Of a DNA stretch of 64,000 bases, positions 1 through 7,194 are shown in pieces (position 1 is the first letter of the stretch; the number at the start of each line of letters is the position of its first letter). A program made the translations under genes and the position numbers. Below the pieces are notes generated by a model. It saw only the letters and a program-made list of their open reading frames with translations. It was not told where the DNA came from and ran no database searches. Source of the DNA: Planifilum fimeticola. Lineage in GTDB: Bacteria > Bacillota > Bacilli > Thermoactinomycetales > DSM-44946. Location: contig NZ_PVNE01000009.1 of the NCBI RefSeq assembly GCF_003001905.1, forward strand, positions 54,677 through 118,676. Direction: 5' to 3'.

Positions 1-934
1 GCTGCCCAAAAGCCCCCACGGGGTTGACGTTTCTCCGGACGGTCGCTGGATCGTGGGTAGCGGCAAACTGGATCCCACGGTGACGGTGTACGATTTCAAG
101 AAGTTCATCAAGGCCATTGAAAAGGAAGATTTCTCCGGGACGAAAAAAGGACTGCCCGTCGTCAATTTCGAGTCGGTGAAAGAGGCAACGGTGAAGGTCG
201 GATTGGGCCCTCTCCACACCCAGTTCGGACCGGACGGTTACGCCTACACCACGTTGTTTGTGGAAAGCGCCGTGGCCAAGTGGAAGCTGGGCGAATGGAA
301 GGTGCTGGACAAAGTGACCGTTCACTACAGTCCCGGCCACAGTTCCGCCGCGGAAGGGGACACGGTGTCTCCGGACGGGAAATACCTGGTGGCGCTGAAC
401 AAGCTTTCCAAGGACCGGCATCTTTCTGTCGGACCCTCCCATCCGGAAAATATGCAGCTGATCGACATTTCCGGAGACAAAATGAAGGTGATCAACGAGG
501 CGCCGATCGATCCGGAACCCCATTACGCGCAAATGGTCAAAGCGGATAAAATCAAGCCGATACTGAAGTACGAAAAAGATGAGAAGCGCCCCCACTCGGT
601 CTGGAAGAAGGAAGATGTGCGCATCGAGCGCGAGGGAAACCATGTGACGGTACACGGTTTGGCGGTCCGGACCCGGTTCTATCCGGATAAGATCGAGGTC
701 AACGAAGGAGACAAGGTGACGATCTATTTGACCAACATCGATCTGGACCAGGATATCACCCACGGCTTCGCCATCAACCTCTATGACATCGATGTGGAAG
801 TGCAGCCCGGAGAGACGAAAAAGATCGAATTTGTGGCGGACAAGCCGGGAGTGTATCCCTTCTACTGCTCCAACTTCTGTTCGGCGCTCCACCAGGAAAT
901 GCAGGGTTATCTCCTGGTCAAACCCAAGAAATAA
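1..934 (+). CDS. nosZ: Nitrous-oxide reductase, C-terminal part (partial)
   Basis: C-terminal part of the exported copper enzyme that reduces N2O to N2, the last step of denitrification. The frame is open from base 2 with no start in the window, so about 310 residues are present, roughly half the usual length. The fragment begins in the propeller domain (SPHGVDVSPDG, a region that supplies Cu-Z histidines in the family). It ends in a cupredoxin CuA domain: a ligand-type His in THGFAI and, from base 866, the pattern Cys-x3-Cys-x3-His-x2-Met (CSNFCSALHQEM). The genes that follow (membrane protein, nosD, nosL, nosY, nosF) resemble clade II, Firmicute-type nos clusters. The export signal lies outside the window, so Sec versus Tat export cannot be read. 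Confidence 0.97.
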   Translation, partial: LPKSPHGVDVSPDGRWIVGSGKLDPTVTVYDFKKFIKAIEKEDFSGTKKGLPVVNFESVKEATVKVGLGPLHTQFGPDGYAYTTLFVESAVAKWKLGEWKVLDKVTVHYSPGHSSAAEGDTVSPDGKYLVALNKLSKDRHLSVGPSHPENMQLIDISGDKMKVINEAPIDPEPHYAQMVKADKIKPILKYEKDEKRPHSVWKKEDVRIEREGNHVTVHGLAVRTRFYPDKIEVNEGDKVTIYLTNIDLDQDITHGFAINLYDIDVEVQPGETKKIEFVADKPGVYPFYCSNFCSALHQEMQGYLLVKPKK

Positions 935-946
935 CGGCCCATCATC

Positions 947-981
947 TGCTGCAGAGAGGGGAAACACCCCTCTCTGCAGCA
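947..981 (+). promoter_or_regulatory. Perfect 15-bp hairpin between nosZ and nosB
   Basis: Arms 947-961 and 967-981 are exact reverse complements with a 5-base loop (aaaca). There is no T run after it, and the ribosome-binding site AGGAGGG of the next gene (988-994) follows at once. It therefore looks more like an mRNA 3'-end stabiliser or partial attenuator than an intrinsic terminator. Confidence 0.75.
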
Positions 982-1000
982 TGAAACAGGAGGGATTCCA

Positions 1001-1603
1001 GTGGGACTGAAGCGCTCCCGAATGTCCATGCGCTCCCGGGGACTGATCTTGGTCGGAGCCGCCCTGTTGGTGATATCCGTCTACTTTCCCTGGTGGGGGA
1101 TGAAGCTGATCGCGACCATGTATCCCGAAGGCTTGAATCTATACGTTTATCCCTACAAGCTGGAGGGGCAATTGGATACGATCAACATTTTGAACCATTA
1201 TATCGGCATGAAAGAGATCCATGAGGAGGATTTTCCGGAGTTTCAGTACATCCCCTATGCGATTTGGGGAATTGCAATCGGCTTTGCCTTCACCGCCGCT
1301 GCCGGATCCAAGAGGTTGGGCCATGTGATGATCGGTCTGATCGCGATCGGAGGGATTTTCGGGATATACGACATGTATCATTGGCTGCATACTTTCGGCA
1401 CGCAACTGGATCCCCGGGCACCGATACAAATCGATCCCTTTGTACCGCCGGTCGTGGGGGAGAATCAGCTGGCCAATTTTACGACGTATACCGGTTTTAA
1501 AAGAGGTTTCTATTTCCTGCTTCTCGGGATGGTGGCAATAGCGCTGGGGCTCTGGGGGGATCGGCTGTGGAACGAAAAGTCATCCTCTGCTTGTTCTTCA
1601 TAG
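1001..1603 (+). CDS. NosB-like four-helix membrane protein of the nos operon
   Basis: A 200-residue integral membrane protein. GTG start with AGGAGGG six bases upstream. Four hydrophobic segments are visible, near residues 10-28 (after a basic N-terminus), 86-104, 107-128 and 167-188. Clade II nos clusters usually carry a membrane protein of this kind (NosB) directly after nosZ, and its position is the main reason for the call. Its biochemical role is not established; help with electron delivery or enzyme maturation is inferred. Its last 37 bases overlap the start of nosD, which suggests translational coupling. Confidence 0.6.
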   Translation: MGLKRSRMSMRSRGLILVGAALLVISVYFPWWGMKLIATMYPEGLNLYVYPYKLEGQLDTINILNHYIGMKEIHEEDFPEFQYIPYAIWGIAIGFAFTAAAGSKRLGHVMIGLIAIGGIFGIYDMYHWLHTFGTQLDPRAPIQIDPFVPPVVGENQLANFTTYTGFKRGFYFLLLGMVAIALGLWGDRLWNEKSSSACSS

Positions 1604-2958
1604 CGATCCTTTTCGTGTGGATGCCGGAAAAAGCGGAATCCGCCGTCCGGGAAGTGGGCGAAGGGAAGCCCAATGCGCAACTGGCCGAGGCCCTGCGCGA
1701 GGCGGAGAACGGCGACGTGATCCGCGTTTATCCCGGTGAATACCGCGGAAATCTGGTGATCGACCGATCCGTCACTCTGGAGGCGGTGGAGGAGGGACGA
1801 GCGAAAATCATCGGCGACGGAGAGGGGAATGTGATCACCATTGATCACCCCGGGGTGACCATCAGGGGGTTTGAGATTTCCTCCGGTGGGCTCAACTATT
1901 TGAAAAACGACGCCGCCATCATGGTGAACCGGGACGGCGCCCGCATCGAAAACAATCGGATTCGGCGATCCCTCTTCGGCATTTACCTGAAAAAGTCGAG
2001 CAACCATGTGATCCGGGGAAACGATATCGTCGGCCGGGAAAAGCGCTCCTTTTCCGAGCGGGGGAACGGTCTTCAAATCTATTATTCCCACGGCAACCGG
2101 GTGGAGAGAAACCGCTTTCGCCATGTGCGGGACGGGATCTATGTGGAGTTTTCCCACCGCAACCGGCTTCACTCCAACCGGGTGGAGGATTCCCGGTACG
2201 GTGTCCACTATATGTGGTCCGATGACAATGTGTTTGAGGGGAATGTGTTTCTTCGCAACGTGTCGGGAGCGGCGATCATGTACTCCAAACGGGTGAAATT
2301 GACAAACAACCGGTTTGAGAACAGCCAGGGGCTGCGTTCCTTCGGGATGTTTTTCCAAACCGTGGAGGACAGCGAAGCCTACGACAATTTGTTCCTGCAC
2401 AACTCCATCGGCGTCTTCAGTGATTTGTCCCGAAACATCCAAATCCACCACAACACCTTCCTGGCCAATGACATCGGAATGGAAATGCTGGGCAGCAATT
2501 GGGACGGGGCTGTCTACCAGAACAATTTCATCGACAACCTGCAACAATTGGCGATCAATGAGCAAACGACGAAAATCGACTGGTTCAAGGAGGAGAGGGG
2601 CAATTACTGGAGCGATTATGAGGGAGTGGATGTAGACGGGGAGGGAATCGGTAAGCCGAAATATCAATCCGGCAACCTGTTTGAGTATTTGATGACCAAA
2701 TATCCGCACACCCGTCTCTTCATTCAGAGTCCGACGGCCAAAATGCTCGAGGCGATTGACCGCTGGTTTCCCGTTGTCTCCCGGCCGAGTGTGACGGATC
2801 CGTATCCGCTGATGAAACCCGTCCGTCATGAAACCTACGACCGATTGCGACGACGCTCGGAAGCGGGCGGGAAAGCGGCTTTCGCATGGGTGATTTCCGC
2901 GGCCCTGCTTTTGACGGGCGGAGGAGCGTTTTGGACCGTACACAGAAGAAACCGGTGA
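1567..2958 (+). CDS. nosD: NosD, exported beta-helix protein for copper-site maturation
   Basis: A 463-residue accessory protein needed for building the Cu-Z centre of NosZ; in the family it is exported and works with the NosFY transporter. GTG start inside the end of the previous gene, with a G-rich site (1553-1559) before it. The N-terminus is a signal peptide (ERKVILCLFFIAILFVW). Residues about 30-370 form repeated right-handed beta-helix rungs of the CASH/NosD type, with recurring Asn-x-(Ile/Val) turns such as IENNRIRRS, HGNRVERNRF and NIQIHHNTF. A single hydrophobic helix near residues 436-456 followed by RRNR may anchor the C-terminus outside the membrane. Confidence 0.93.
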   Translation: MERKVILCLFFIAILFVWMPEKAESAVREVGEGKPNAQLAEALREAENGDVIRVYPGEYRGNLVIDRSVTLEAVEEGRAKIIGDGEGNVITIDHPGVTIRGFEISSGGLNYLKNDAAIMVNRDGARIENNRIRRSLFGIYLKKSSNHVIRGNDIVGREKRSFSERGNGLQIYYSHGNRVERNRFRHVRDGIYVEFSHRNRLHSNRVEDSRYGVHYMWSDDNVFEGNVFLRNVSGAAIMYSKRVKLTNNRFENSQGLRSFGMFFQTVEDSEAYDNLFLHNSIGVFSDLSRNIQIHHNTFLANDIGMEMLGSNWDGAVYQNNFIDNLQQLAINEQTTKIDWFKEERGNYWSDYEGVDVDGEGIGKPKYQSGNLFEYLMTKYPHTRLFIQSPTAKMLEAIDRWFPVVSRPSVTDPYPLMKPVRHETYDRLRRRSEAGGKAAFAWVISAALLLTGGGAFWTVHRRNR

Positions 2959-2985
2959 TGACAAACCGGCGAACGGGAGGTTGAA

Positions 2986-3450
2986 ATGATGGGGATCGCC
3001 CATTCTTCCAAGGCGGGGTTGGTGTTGATCCTGATGCTGGCGGTGGTCGGGGGATGCAACGGAGATTCGGGTCCTCAACCGATCGATGAAACGGTGGACG
3101 CGTGCGCCTCGTGCAACATGAGCGTGTCGGACGGACCCTTTGCTGCGGAATTGGTGCAAAAGGACGGGGAAGTGCTCAAATTTGACGATATCGGGTGTTT
3201 GGCCGGCTACCTTCGCAAAAATGACACGGACGGAGCGGCGTATGTCCGGGATTTTCACAGCAAGGAGTGGCTTCGGGCCGACGAAGCCTTCTTTGCGGAA
3301 TCCGATCTTCACACACCGATGGATTCGGGCATTATTGCTTTCCGGGAAGCGAATCGTCTGCAAGAGTTCATCCGGAAGGAAAACGGGGCGAAAGAGACAA
3401 CCTGGGGGGAAATTCTCCGTCACGCCCGGGATGAGGAGGCGAAACATTGA
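2986..3450 (+). CDS. nosL: NosL copper-chaperone lipoprotein
   Basis: A 154-residue outer-surface lipoprotein of the NosL family, which binds Cu(I) and supplies copper to NosZ. ATG start with GGGAGG upstream. The signal sequence ends in a lipobox (VVGGC, Cys at about residue 23). The family motif CASCNMSVSDGP (Cys-x2-Cys-x-Met, likely copper ligands) follows near residues 43-54. The stop overlaps the TTG start of nosY (3447). The order nosD-nosL-nosY-nosF keeps all maturation functions in one transcript. Confidence 0.93.
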   Translation: MMGIAHSSKAGLVLILMLAVVGGCNGDSGPQPIDETVDACASCNMSVSDGPFAAELVQKDGEVLKFDDIGCLAGYLRKNDTDGAAYVRDFHSKEWLRADEAFFAESDLHTPMDSGIIAFREANRLQEFIRKENGAKETTWGEILRHARDEEAKH

Positions 3451-4301
3451 AGCCGGCGTGGAAGATCAAGCTGGAAACGGTGGGTGTCGTCGCCGAGAAG
3501 GAAATGTTGGATGCCGTTCGCAACCGTTGGTTTCACGTGTTTGTGGTGTTCTTTTTCCTGCTGTCCGCTTCCATTTCCTATTTTGGGTTGGCGGATAGCG
3601 GCGGGATCGGTTTTGAGAGTTTTAATCGCACGACGGCCAGCCTTTTAAATCTGATCTTGTTTGTCATTCCCTTGTTCACGCTGATTTTAGGCGGATCGTC
3701 CATCACCGGGGAACGTGAGCAGGGCACGTTGATGCTGCTGATGTCCAAACCGGTGACGGCCGCTGAACTGGTTTTGGGCAAGTATCTGGGCCTTGCGGCA
3801 TCCATGGTATTTGCCATCATGATCGGTTTTGGTCTGATCGGCATCCTCACCGCCTTCCTCTTGTCCCCCTCCGAGGCGAAAGCGTATTTCATGTTTGTAC
3901 TGCTTTCCATCCTGTTGACACTCTCTTTTCTCAGCTTGGCCATCCTGATCTCCGCTGCGGCGAAAAGGCGGGTGACCTCCGTGGTCGGCGGCATCGTCGT
4001 CTGGTCGGTCGCGGTGATGCTGTATGACTTTGCCGTCATGGGGGGAGCGAAGTTATTTACCGGTAAAATGGTCGATTATTTTCTACTGGTTTGCCTGTTG
4101 GCAAACCCCGTCGACTCCGTCCGCATCCTGGGAATCGTGCATCTGGGAGGAGATACGGTTTTCGGGCCCAGCCTGGTGTCGTTGACACGGCTGTTGAGCG
4201 GCGTTTCAAGCGAAATTCTTCTGCTGTCGGGGATCGCGGTCTGGATGATTGTCCCACTGTTCCTTGCCATTTCTGTCTTTCAAAGGAGGGGAGGAGTGTG
4301 A
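3447..4301 (+). CDS. nosY: NosY ABC transporter permease
   Basis: A 284-residue ABC-2 type permease that pairs with NosF for maturation of the NosZ copper cluster; a sulfur species is the usual proposal for its substrate. TTG start at 3447 overlaps the nosL stop and is preceded by GAGGAGG. Six hydrophobic segments alternate with short loops. The conserved TGEREQGTLMLLMSKPV stretch, typical of NosY/ABC-2 proteins, lies near residues 85-105. The TGA stop shares bases with the GTG start of nosF (GTGA), so the two subunits are likely made in equal amounts. Confidence 0.93.
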   Translation: MKPAWKIKLETVGVVAEKEMLDAVRNRWFHVFVVFFFLLSASISYFGLADSGGIGFESFNRTTASLLNLILFVIPLFTLILGGSSITGEREQGTLMLLMSKPVTAAELVLGKYLGLAASMVFAIMIGFGLIGILTAFLLSPSEAKAYFMFVLLSILLTLSFLSLAILISAAAKRRVTSVVGGIVVWSVAVMLYDFAVMGGAKLFTGKMVDYFLLVCLLANPVDSVRILGIVHLGGDTVFGPSLVSLTRLLSGVSSEILLLSGIAVWMIVPLFLAISVFQRRGGV

Positions 4302-5224
4302 CTTCCTGTGTGGTGGTGGAACATGTTTCCAAAAAATATAACGGAAAAAAAGCGGTGAACGATCTATCCTTTGAAATCAAACGTGGAGAAATTTTTTCGC
4401 TCTTGGGACCCAACGGAGCGGGAAAAAGCACCCTGATTCGGATGATGACCGGCCTGATTCAACCCGATTCCGGACAAATTCGGATGAACGGAGAACAGGT
4501 TCTGCCCTTCAAAAAGGAAGTCAAAAGATATTTCTCCTTTTTGCCGGAGACGATGTCCCTTTATCCCAATCTTACGGCGGGTGAGACGTTGCGCTTCTTC
4601 TCCAGACTGCAGAGGATTCCCCGGCACCGGTGCGAGGAAGTGCTGGATGTCGTGGGACTGTTGGGGTTCAAGGATAAGAAAATCGGCGGTTTTTCCAAGG
4701 GAATGAGGCAACGCCTGGGATTGGCGGTCGCGCTTTTGGATGAGGCGCCGCTCCTGATATTGGACGAACCCACTTCCGGATTGGATCCCTATTGGTCATC
4801 CCGGTTCAAGGAAATCATCCGTCGGAAAAAGCGGGAAGGTATCAGCGTTTTGTTCGCTTCCCACGATCTTTATGAGGTGGAGTCCTTGGCGGATCGGATC
4901 GCCATCCTGAATGAGGGAAAACTCTACTATTTGGGAACCTTGGACGGCCTCAAAGCGAGGCATCCCACCGAAATCCGGATCCGGGTTCGGTTTGAGGTCC
5001 CCCAAGATCCGGACGGGTTGTCCCGGGAATTGGGAGTTGCCGTCAACCGGATGGGGGATTGGGCCGAATTGATTTGCCGGAGAGAAGAGAAGGTGAGGAT
5101 TCTTCGTTCTTTGGAGAAGGGCGGAAGAAAATTGGCGGACCTTCACATTCACGAGACGACCCTGGAGGAGATCTACCGCACAATTTCCGGGAGGGCGCCT
5201 TCCCCGCAGATGGACAAATTGTGA
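4298..5224 (+). CDS. nosF: NosF ABC transporter ATP-binding subunit
   Basis: A 308-residue ATPase energising NosY. The open frame extends further upstream, but the GTG at 4298 is preferred because it follows AAAGGAGGGGAGG and overlaps the nosY stop by four bases. Walker A is GPNGAGKST (about residues 37-45), the ABC signature is FSKGMRQRLG (about 131-140), Walker B is LLILDEPTSGLD, and the switch histidine is in FASHDL. A C-terminal extension of about 90 residues is typical of gliding/copper-type ABC-2 ATPases. Last gene of the operon; a hairpin with a T-rich tail follows. Confidence 0.93.
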   Translation: MTSCVVVEHVSKKYNGKKAVNDLSFEIKRGEIFSLLGPNGAGKSTLIRMMTGLIQPDSGQIRMNGEQVLPFKKEVKRYFSFLPETMSLYPNLTAGETLRFFSRLQRIPRHRCEEVLDVVGLLGFKDKKIGGFSKGMRQRLGLAVALLDEAPLLILDEPTSGLDPYWSSRFKEIIRRKKREGISVLFASHDLYEVESLADRIAILNEGKLYYLGTLDGLKARHPTEIRIRVRFEVPQDPDGLSRELGVAVNRMGDWAELICRREEKVRILRSLEKGGRKLADLHIHETTLEEIYRTISGRAPSPQMDKL

Positions 5225-5307
5225 GGGGAGTCGGGTGTGAGTCAACATGTTGGGAAGCGACGAGTCCCCCTCCCCTGCCTTTGAAAACGTTCCCCGGACA
5301 CGTCAAA

Positions 5308-5345
5308 ACCCGGCGGTCGGCCGGGTCTGGGGCTTTGTTTTATTT
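5308..5345. terminator. Terminator region between nosF and convergent ytpI
   Basis: Arms ACCCGGC (5308-5314) and GCCGGGT (5320-5326), followed on + by a T-rich stretch (GGCTTTGTTTTATTTTTC). On the minus strand the same stem is followed by TTTTGAC. It can serve the nos operon and, less strongly, ytpI. Confidence 0.65.
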
Positions 5346-5630
5346 TTCTTCCGCCGCGGTCCGGAATTTTCGCCAGTTGCGGATGCCGTAGAACAGGTTG
5401 ATCAGCCCGACGGCGAAGATGAAGGTGATCAGCAGGGCGCGAAACCAGTGCTGGACGGGCAGAAGCAATTGGGACGCGCCGATGGCGACGAACAGGATGC
5501 CCATGCTGATGTTGGTTTTCGCCTGGTACTGTTTCCTCTTGACTCCTTCGGTCCTGCGGGTAGCGTAACTGTTGGCGAAGAAGAAAATGGTGGCGATGAT
5601 CACGACAATGAACAGAACAAGGGAAATCAT
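5340..5630 (-). CDS. ytpI: YtpI-like small membrane protein
   Basis: A 96-residue membrane protein resembling Bacillus YtpI, a family without known function. The ATG at 5630 is chosen because GGGAGG stands upstream and the encoded N-terminus (MISLVLFIVVIIATIFFFA) is a clean first helix; in-frame codons further upstream would add an unlikely Cys/His-rich extension. Three hydrophobic helices near residues 2-20, 42-58 and 65-82, with a basic loop (RRTEGVKRKQ) between the first two. It sits near ytrI, ytrH and dnaE, as in B. subtilis. Confidence 0.8.
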   Translation of the reverse strand: MISLVLFIVVIIATIFFFANSYATRRTEGVKRKQYQAKTNISMGILFVAIGASQLLLPVQHWFRALLITFIFAVGLINLFYGIRNWRKFRTAAEEK

Positions 5631-5709
5631 CTGTATCCTCCCATCGTTTTCGAGACATCTTCCGAAAGCGGGAATTCGGTGAAAACCGGAACGCGTGTGA
5701 AGAACGGCT

Positions 5710-5763
5710 AGGGGTGTGCCGCGGAGCGCTTTGCAATGCGGGCATGTGGCGCGGCACACCCCT
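5710..5763. repeat. Perfect 14-bp inverted repeat, element A
   Basis: Arms 5710-5723 (AGGGGTGTGCCGCG) and 5750-5763 are exact reverse complements around a 26-base GC-rich centre. It lies between the 66-aa gene and ytpI. A related but degenerate hairpin (GTGCCGCT/AGCGGCAC followed by the same CACACCCCTTTC-like tail) occurs at 50034-50083 downstream of pyk. Confidence 0.6.
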
Positions 5764-5885
5764 TTCCCGGTTTTCGCAACTGCTGCTACGTCCGTATGTT
5801 CCGTTTAAAACGGGGCTATGTATGCGACACGCCCGCACCCTCTGGGGGTGAGGCGCGAAATCATGCAATATTGGAGACAGCCGAA

Positions 5886-6086
5886 TCAATGAAGAGTGGT
5901 TTGTTTCGTTTTTTCGGGGATGAACCACCAACCGATCGGAGTCCGGTCGATGTATACGGGCATGTTCAAATGGGCCAGTTCCTTCTCGATCAGCCGGGCC
6001 ACTTCTTCTGTCTCGGCGTAGGCGGAATAACCCCGCTTCAGGCTTTCCAGTTTCTTTCTGGCCAGGCTTTTGCGGTTGATGATCAC
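5886..6086 (-). CDS. Conserved-looking 66-aa protein of unknown function
   Basis: A small basic protein, not recognised. A GTG start at 6086 is preferred over an ATG 33 bases upstream, because GGGGGAG lies six bases before the GTG whereas the ATG would sit inside the leader close to the -10 box. The sequence is soluble-looking: a helical, Lys/Glu-rich first half (RKSLARKKLESLKRG, VARLIEKELAHL) and a hydrophobic end (DRTPIGWWFIPEK). A promoter (TTCACA-16-TATTAT) is visible upstream. In B. subtilis nrnA/ytqI is expected in this neighbourhood and is absent; the 66-aa protein does not resemble it. Confidence 0.6.
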   Translation of the reverse strand: MIINRKSLARKKLESLKRGYSAYAETEEVARLIEKELAHLNMPVYIDRTPIGWWFIPEKTKQTTLH

Positions 6087-6124
6087 GGTGACTCCCCCTT
6101 TCTTAAAACCCCCTCCCATAAACT

Positions 6125-6152
6125 ATAATACCAGAAAAAGGTCGATTGTGAA
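6125..6152 (-). promoter_or_regulatory. Promoter of the 66-aa gene
   Basis: On the minus strand TTCACA (6147-6152), a 16-base spacer, and TATTAT (6125-6130). These are close to the sigma-A consensus and about 40 bases before the GTG start at 6086. Confidence 0.5.
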
Positions 6153-6187
6153 TCTTGCGAGTGTGTCGAGTCCATGACATTTTCCCG

Positions 6188-6715
6188 CTAATTGGCGGGT
6201 TTCTCGGGCTCCGCCGCTTCAAGGGCTTCCACCCAGATTTTCAGCGTCGATTCGATGAAGGCGATGTATTTCAGGCGGAGGCGGATTTCGGTCTTGCGGT
6301 TGTTGTCGTCGGAAAGAAAGATGGTCCGGTTCCGCAGGATGGTGTCCAAGAGGTCGGGATTGTTGCTGATCCAGGTGACCGATTTTCCGATGAAGGGGTC
6401 CACCAGGGTTTCCACCTGTGCCTTGATCTCTTCCTGCCCGTATCGGAGGGGACTGATCACTTCCACCTGGATTTTGTGGATCTGCTCGGAGTTTTCCTGT
6501 CGCCGGGCGTCTTTGTCCAGCTCCTCCTGCAGGCGGAGAATTTCTTTGTTTTTTTGGTTGTTTGCGTAATAGAGGGCGGATCGCTCCAGATACATGCCGT
6601 CCAACTTCTGTCCCGTCCAAAGGAGCATGACCACCATCCCGGTGATCAGGCCGAAAAAAAAGGAGACGGCCACGCGGATCATCACCCTTGAACGAAAGAA
6701 GCGAGCGGTCATCAT
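6188..6715 (-). CDS. ytrI: Sporulation membrane protein YtrI
   Basis: A 175-residue protein matching YtrI, a mother-cell sporulation protein of Bacilli with no defined biochemical function. A basic N-terminus is followed by one membrane helix (about residues 13-34). A coiled-coil-like charged segment follows (NQKNKEILRLQEELDKDARR, about 53-72), then a C-terminal domain of about 100 residues. ATG at 6715 (a second ATG follows directly). The start is one base after the ytrH stop, and its ribosome-binding site AAGGGG lies within ytrH, so the two are co-transcribed and probably coupled. Confidence 0.85.
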   Translation of the reverse strand: MMTARFFRSRVMIRVAVSFFFGLITGMVVMLLWTGQKLDGMYLERSALYYANNQKNKEILRLQEELDKDARRQENSEQIHKIQVEVISPLRYGQEEIKAQVETLVDPFIGKSVTWISNNPDLLDTILRNRTIFLSDDNNRKTEIRLRLKYIAFIESTLKIWVEALEAAEPEKPAN

Positions 6716-6716
6716 T

Positions 6717-7043
6717 CTACCAATCCCCTTGGATCAGCCAGCGGATCAGCAGATACCCGGTGTGGGCACCGATGAAGGAACTGAAAATGAATACCAGCTG
6801 TTGGGCGACCTCTTCGAGTTGACCTCCGAGGAGGTTGATTTCAAACGCTCGGATGGCGTCGAAGGTTCCTCCGATGGCGGCGACCATGGCCCAGATCTTC
6901 AGTTGGTCGGCCAGGTAGACCATTTTGCTCATCGGCGGTTCGTCCCCGAACAAGTAGCCGATCCCTCCCAGCAGGCTTCCCCCGAGGACGACACCCAGGG
7001 CGATGAAAAAATCGAGAACGGTTGTGGACCAGAATCCTCCCAT
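6717..7043 (-). CDS. ytrH: Sporulation membrane protein YtrH
   Basis: A 108-residue integral membrane protein of the YtrH family, conserved in spore formers and expressed under sigma-E in B. subtilis. Three hydrophobic segments (about residues 8-31, 49-66 and 84-103). The glycine-rich first helix (ALGVVLGGSLLGGIGYLFGDEP) is characteristic. It is transcribed divergently from dnaE; the 151-base region between them holds both promoters. Its partner ytrI follows immediately. Its presence supports a spore-forming host. Confidence 0.87.
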   Translation of the reverse strand: MGGFWSTTVLDFFIALGVVLGGSLLGGIGYLFGDEPPMSKMVYLADQLKIWAMVAAIGGTFDAIRAFEINLLGGQLEEVAQQLVFIFSSFIGAHTGYLLIRWLIQGDW

Positions 7044-7130
7044 GTTGCCATCCGCCTTTCGCCGAGGTTTCTAATACACCCTATGACGGGGCCCGGTCGA
7101 TTATGTGGACAAGGGAAAACCGATCGGCTG

Positions 7131-7161
7131 TTCGCATTCCGGCCGTCCGTTCCGCTATAAT
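7131..7161 (+). promoter_or_regulatory. Probable dnaE promoter
   Basis: A consensus TATAAT at 7156-7161 lies 34 bases before the dnaE ATG. The -35 box is poor; TTCGCA at 7131-7136 gives a 19-base spacer. Confidence 0.4.
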
Positions 7162-7194
7162 GAAGGGAGAGAGGCCAAAGGACAGGTGGGGACG

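Noticed and set aside
6145..6160. 16-base identity GATTGTGAATCTTGCG at 6145-6160 and 53183-53198
   Set aside because: One shared 16-mer in 64 kb is within chance expectation, and the surroundings do not match.
7105..7194. Upstream extension of dnaE by 30 codons
   Set aside because: It would span the promoter -10 box; the conserved N-terminus begins at 7195.
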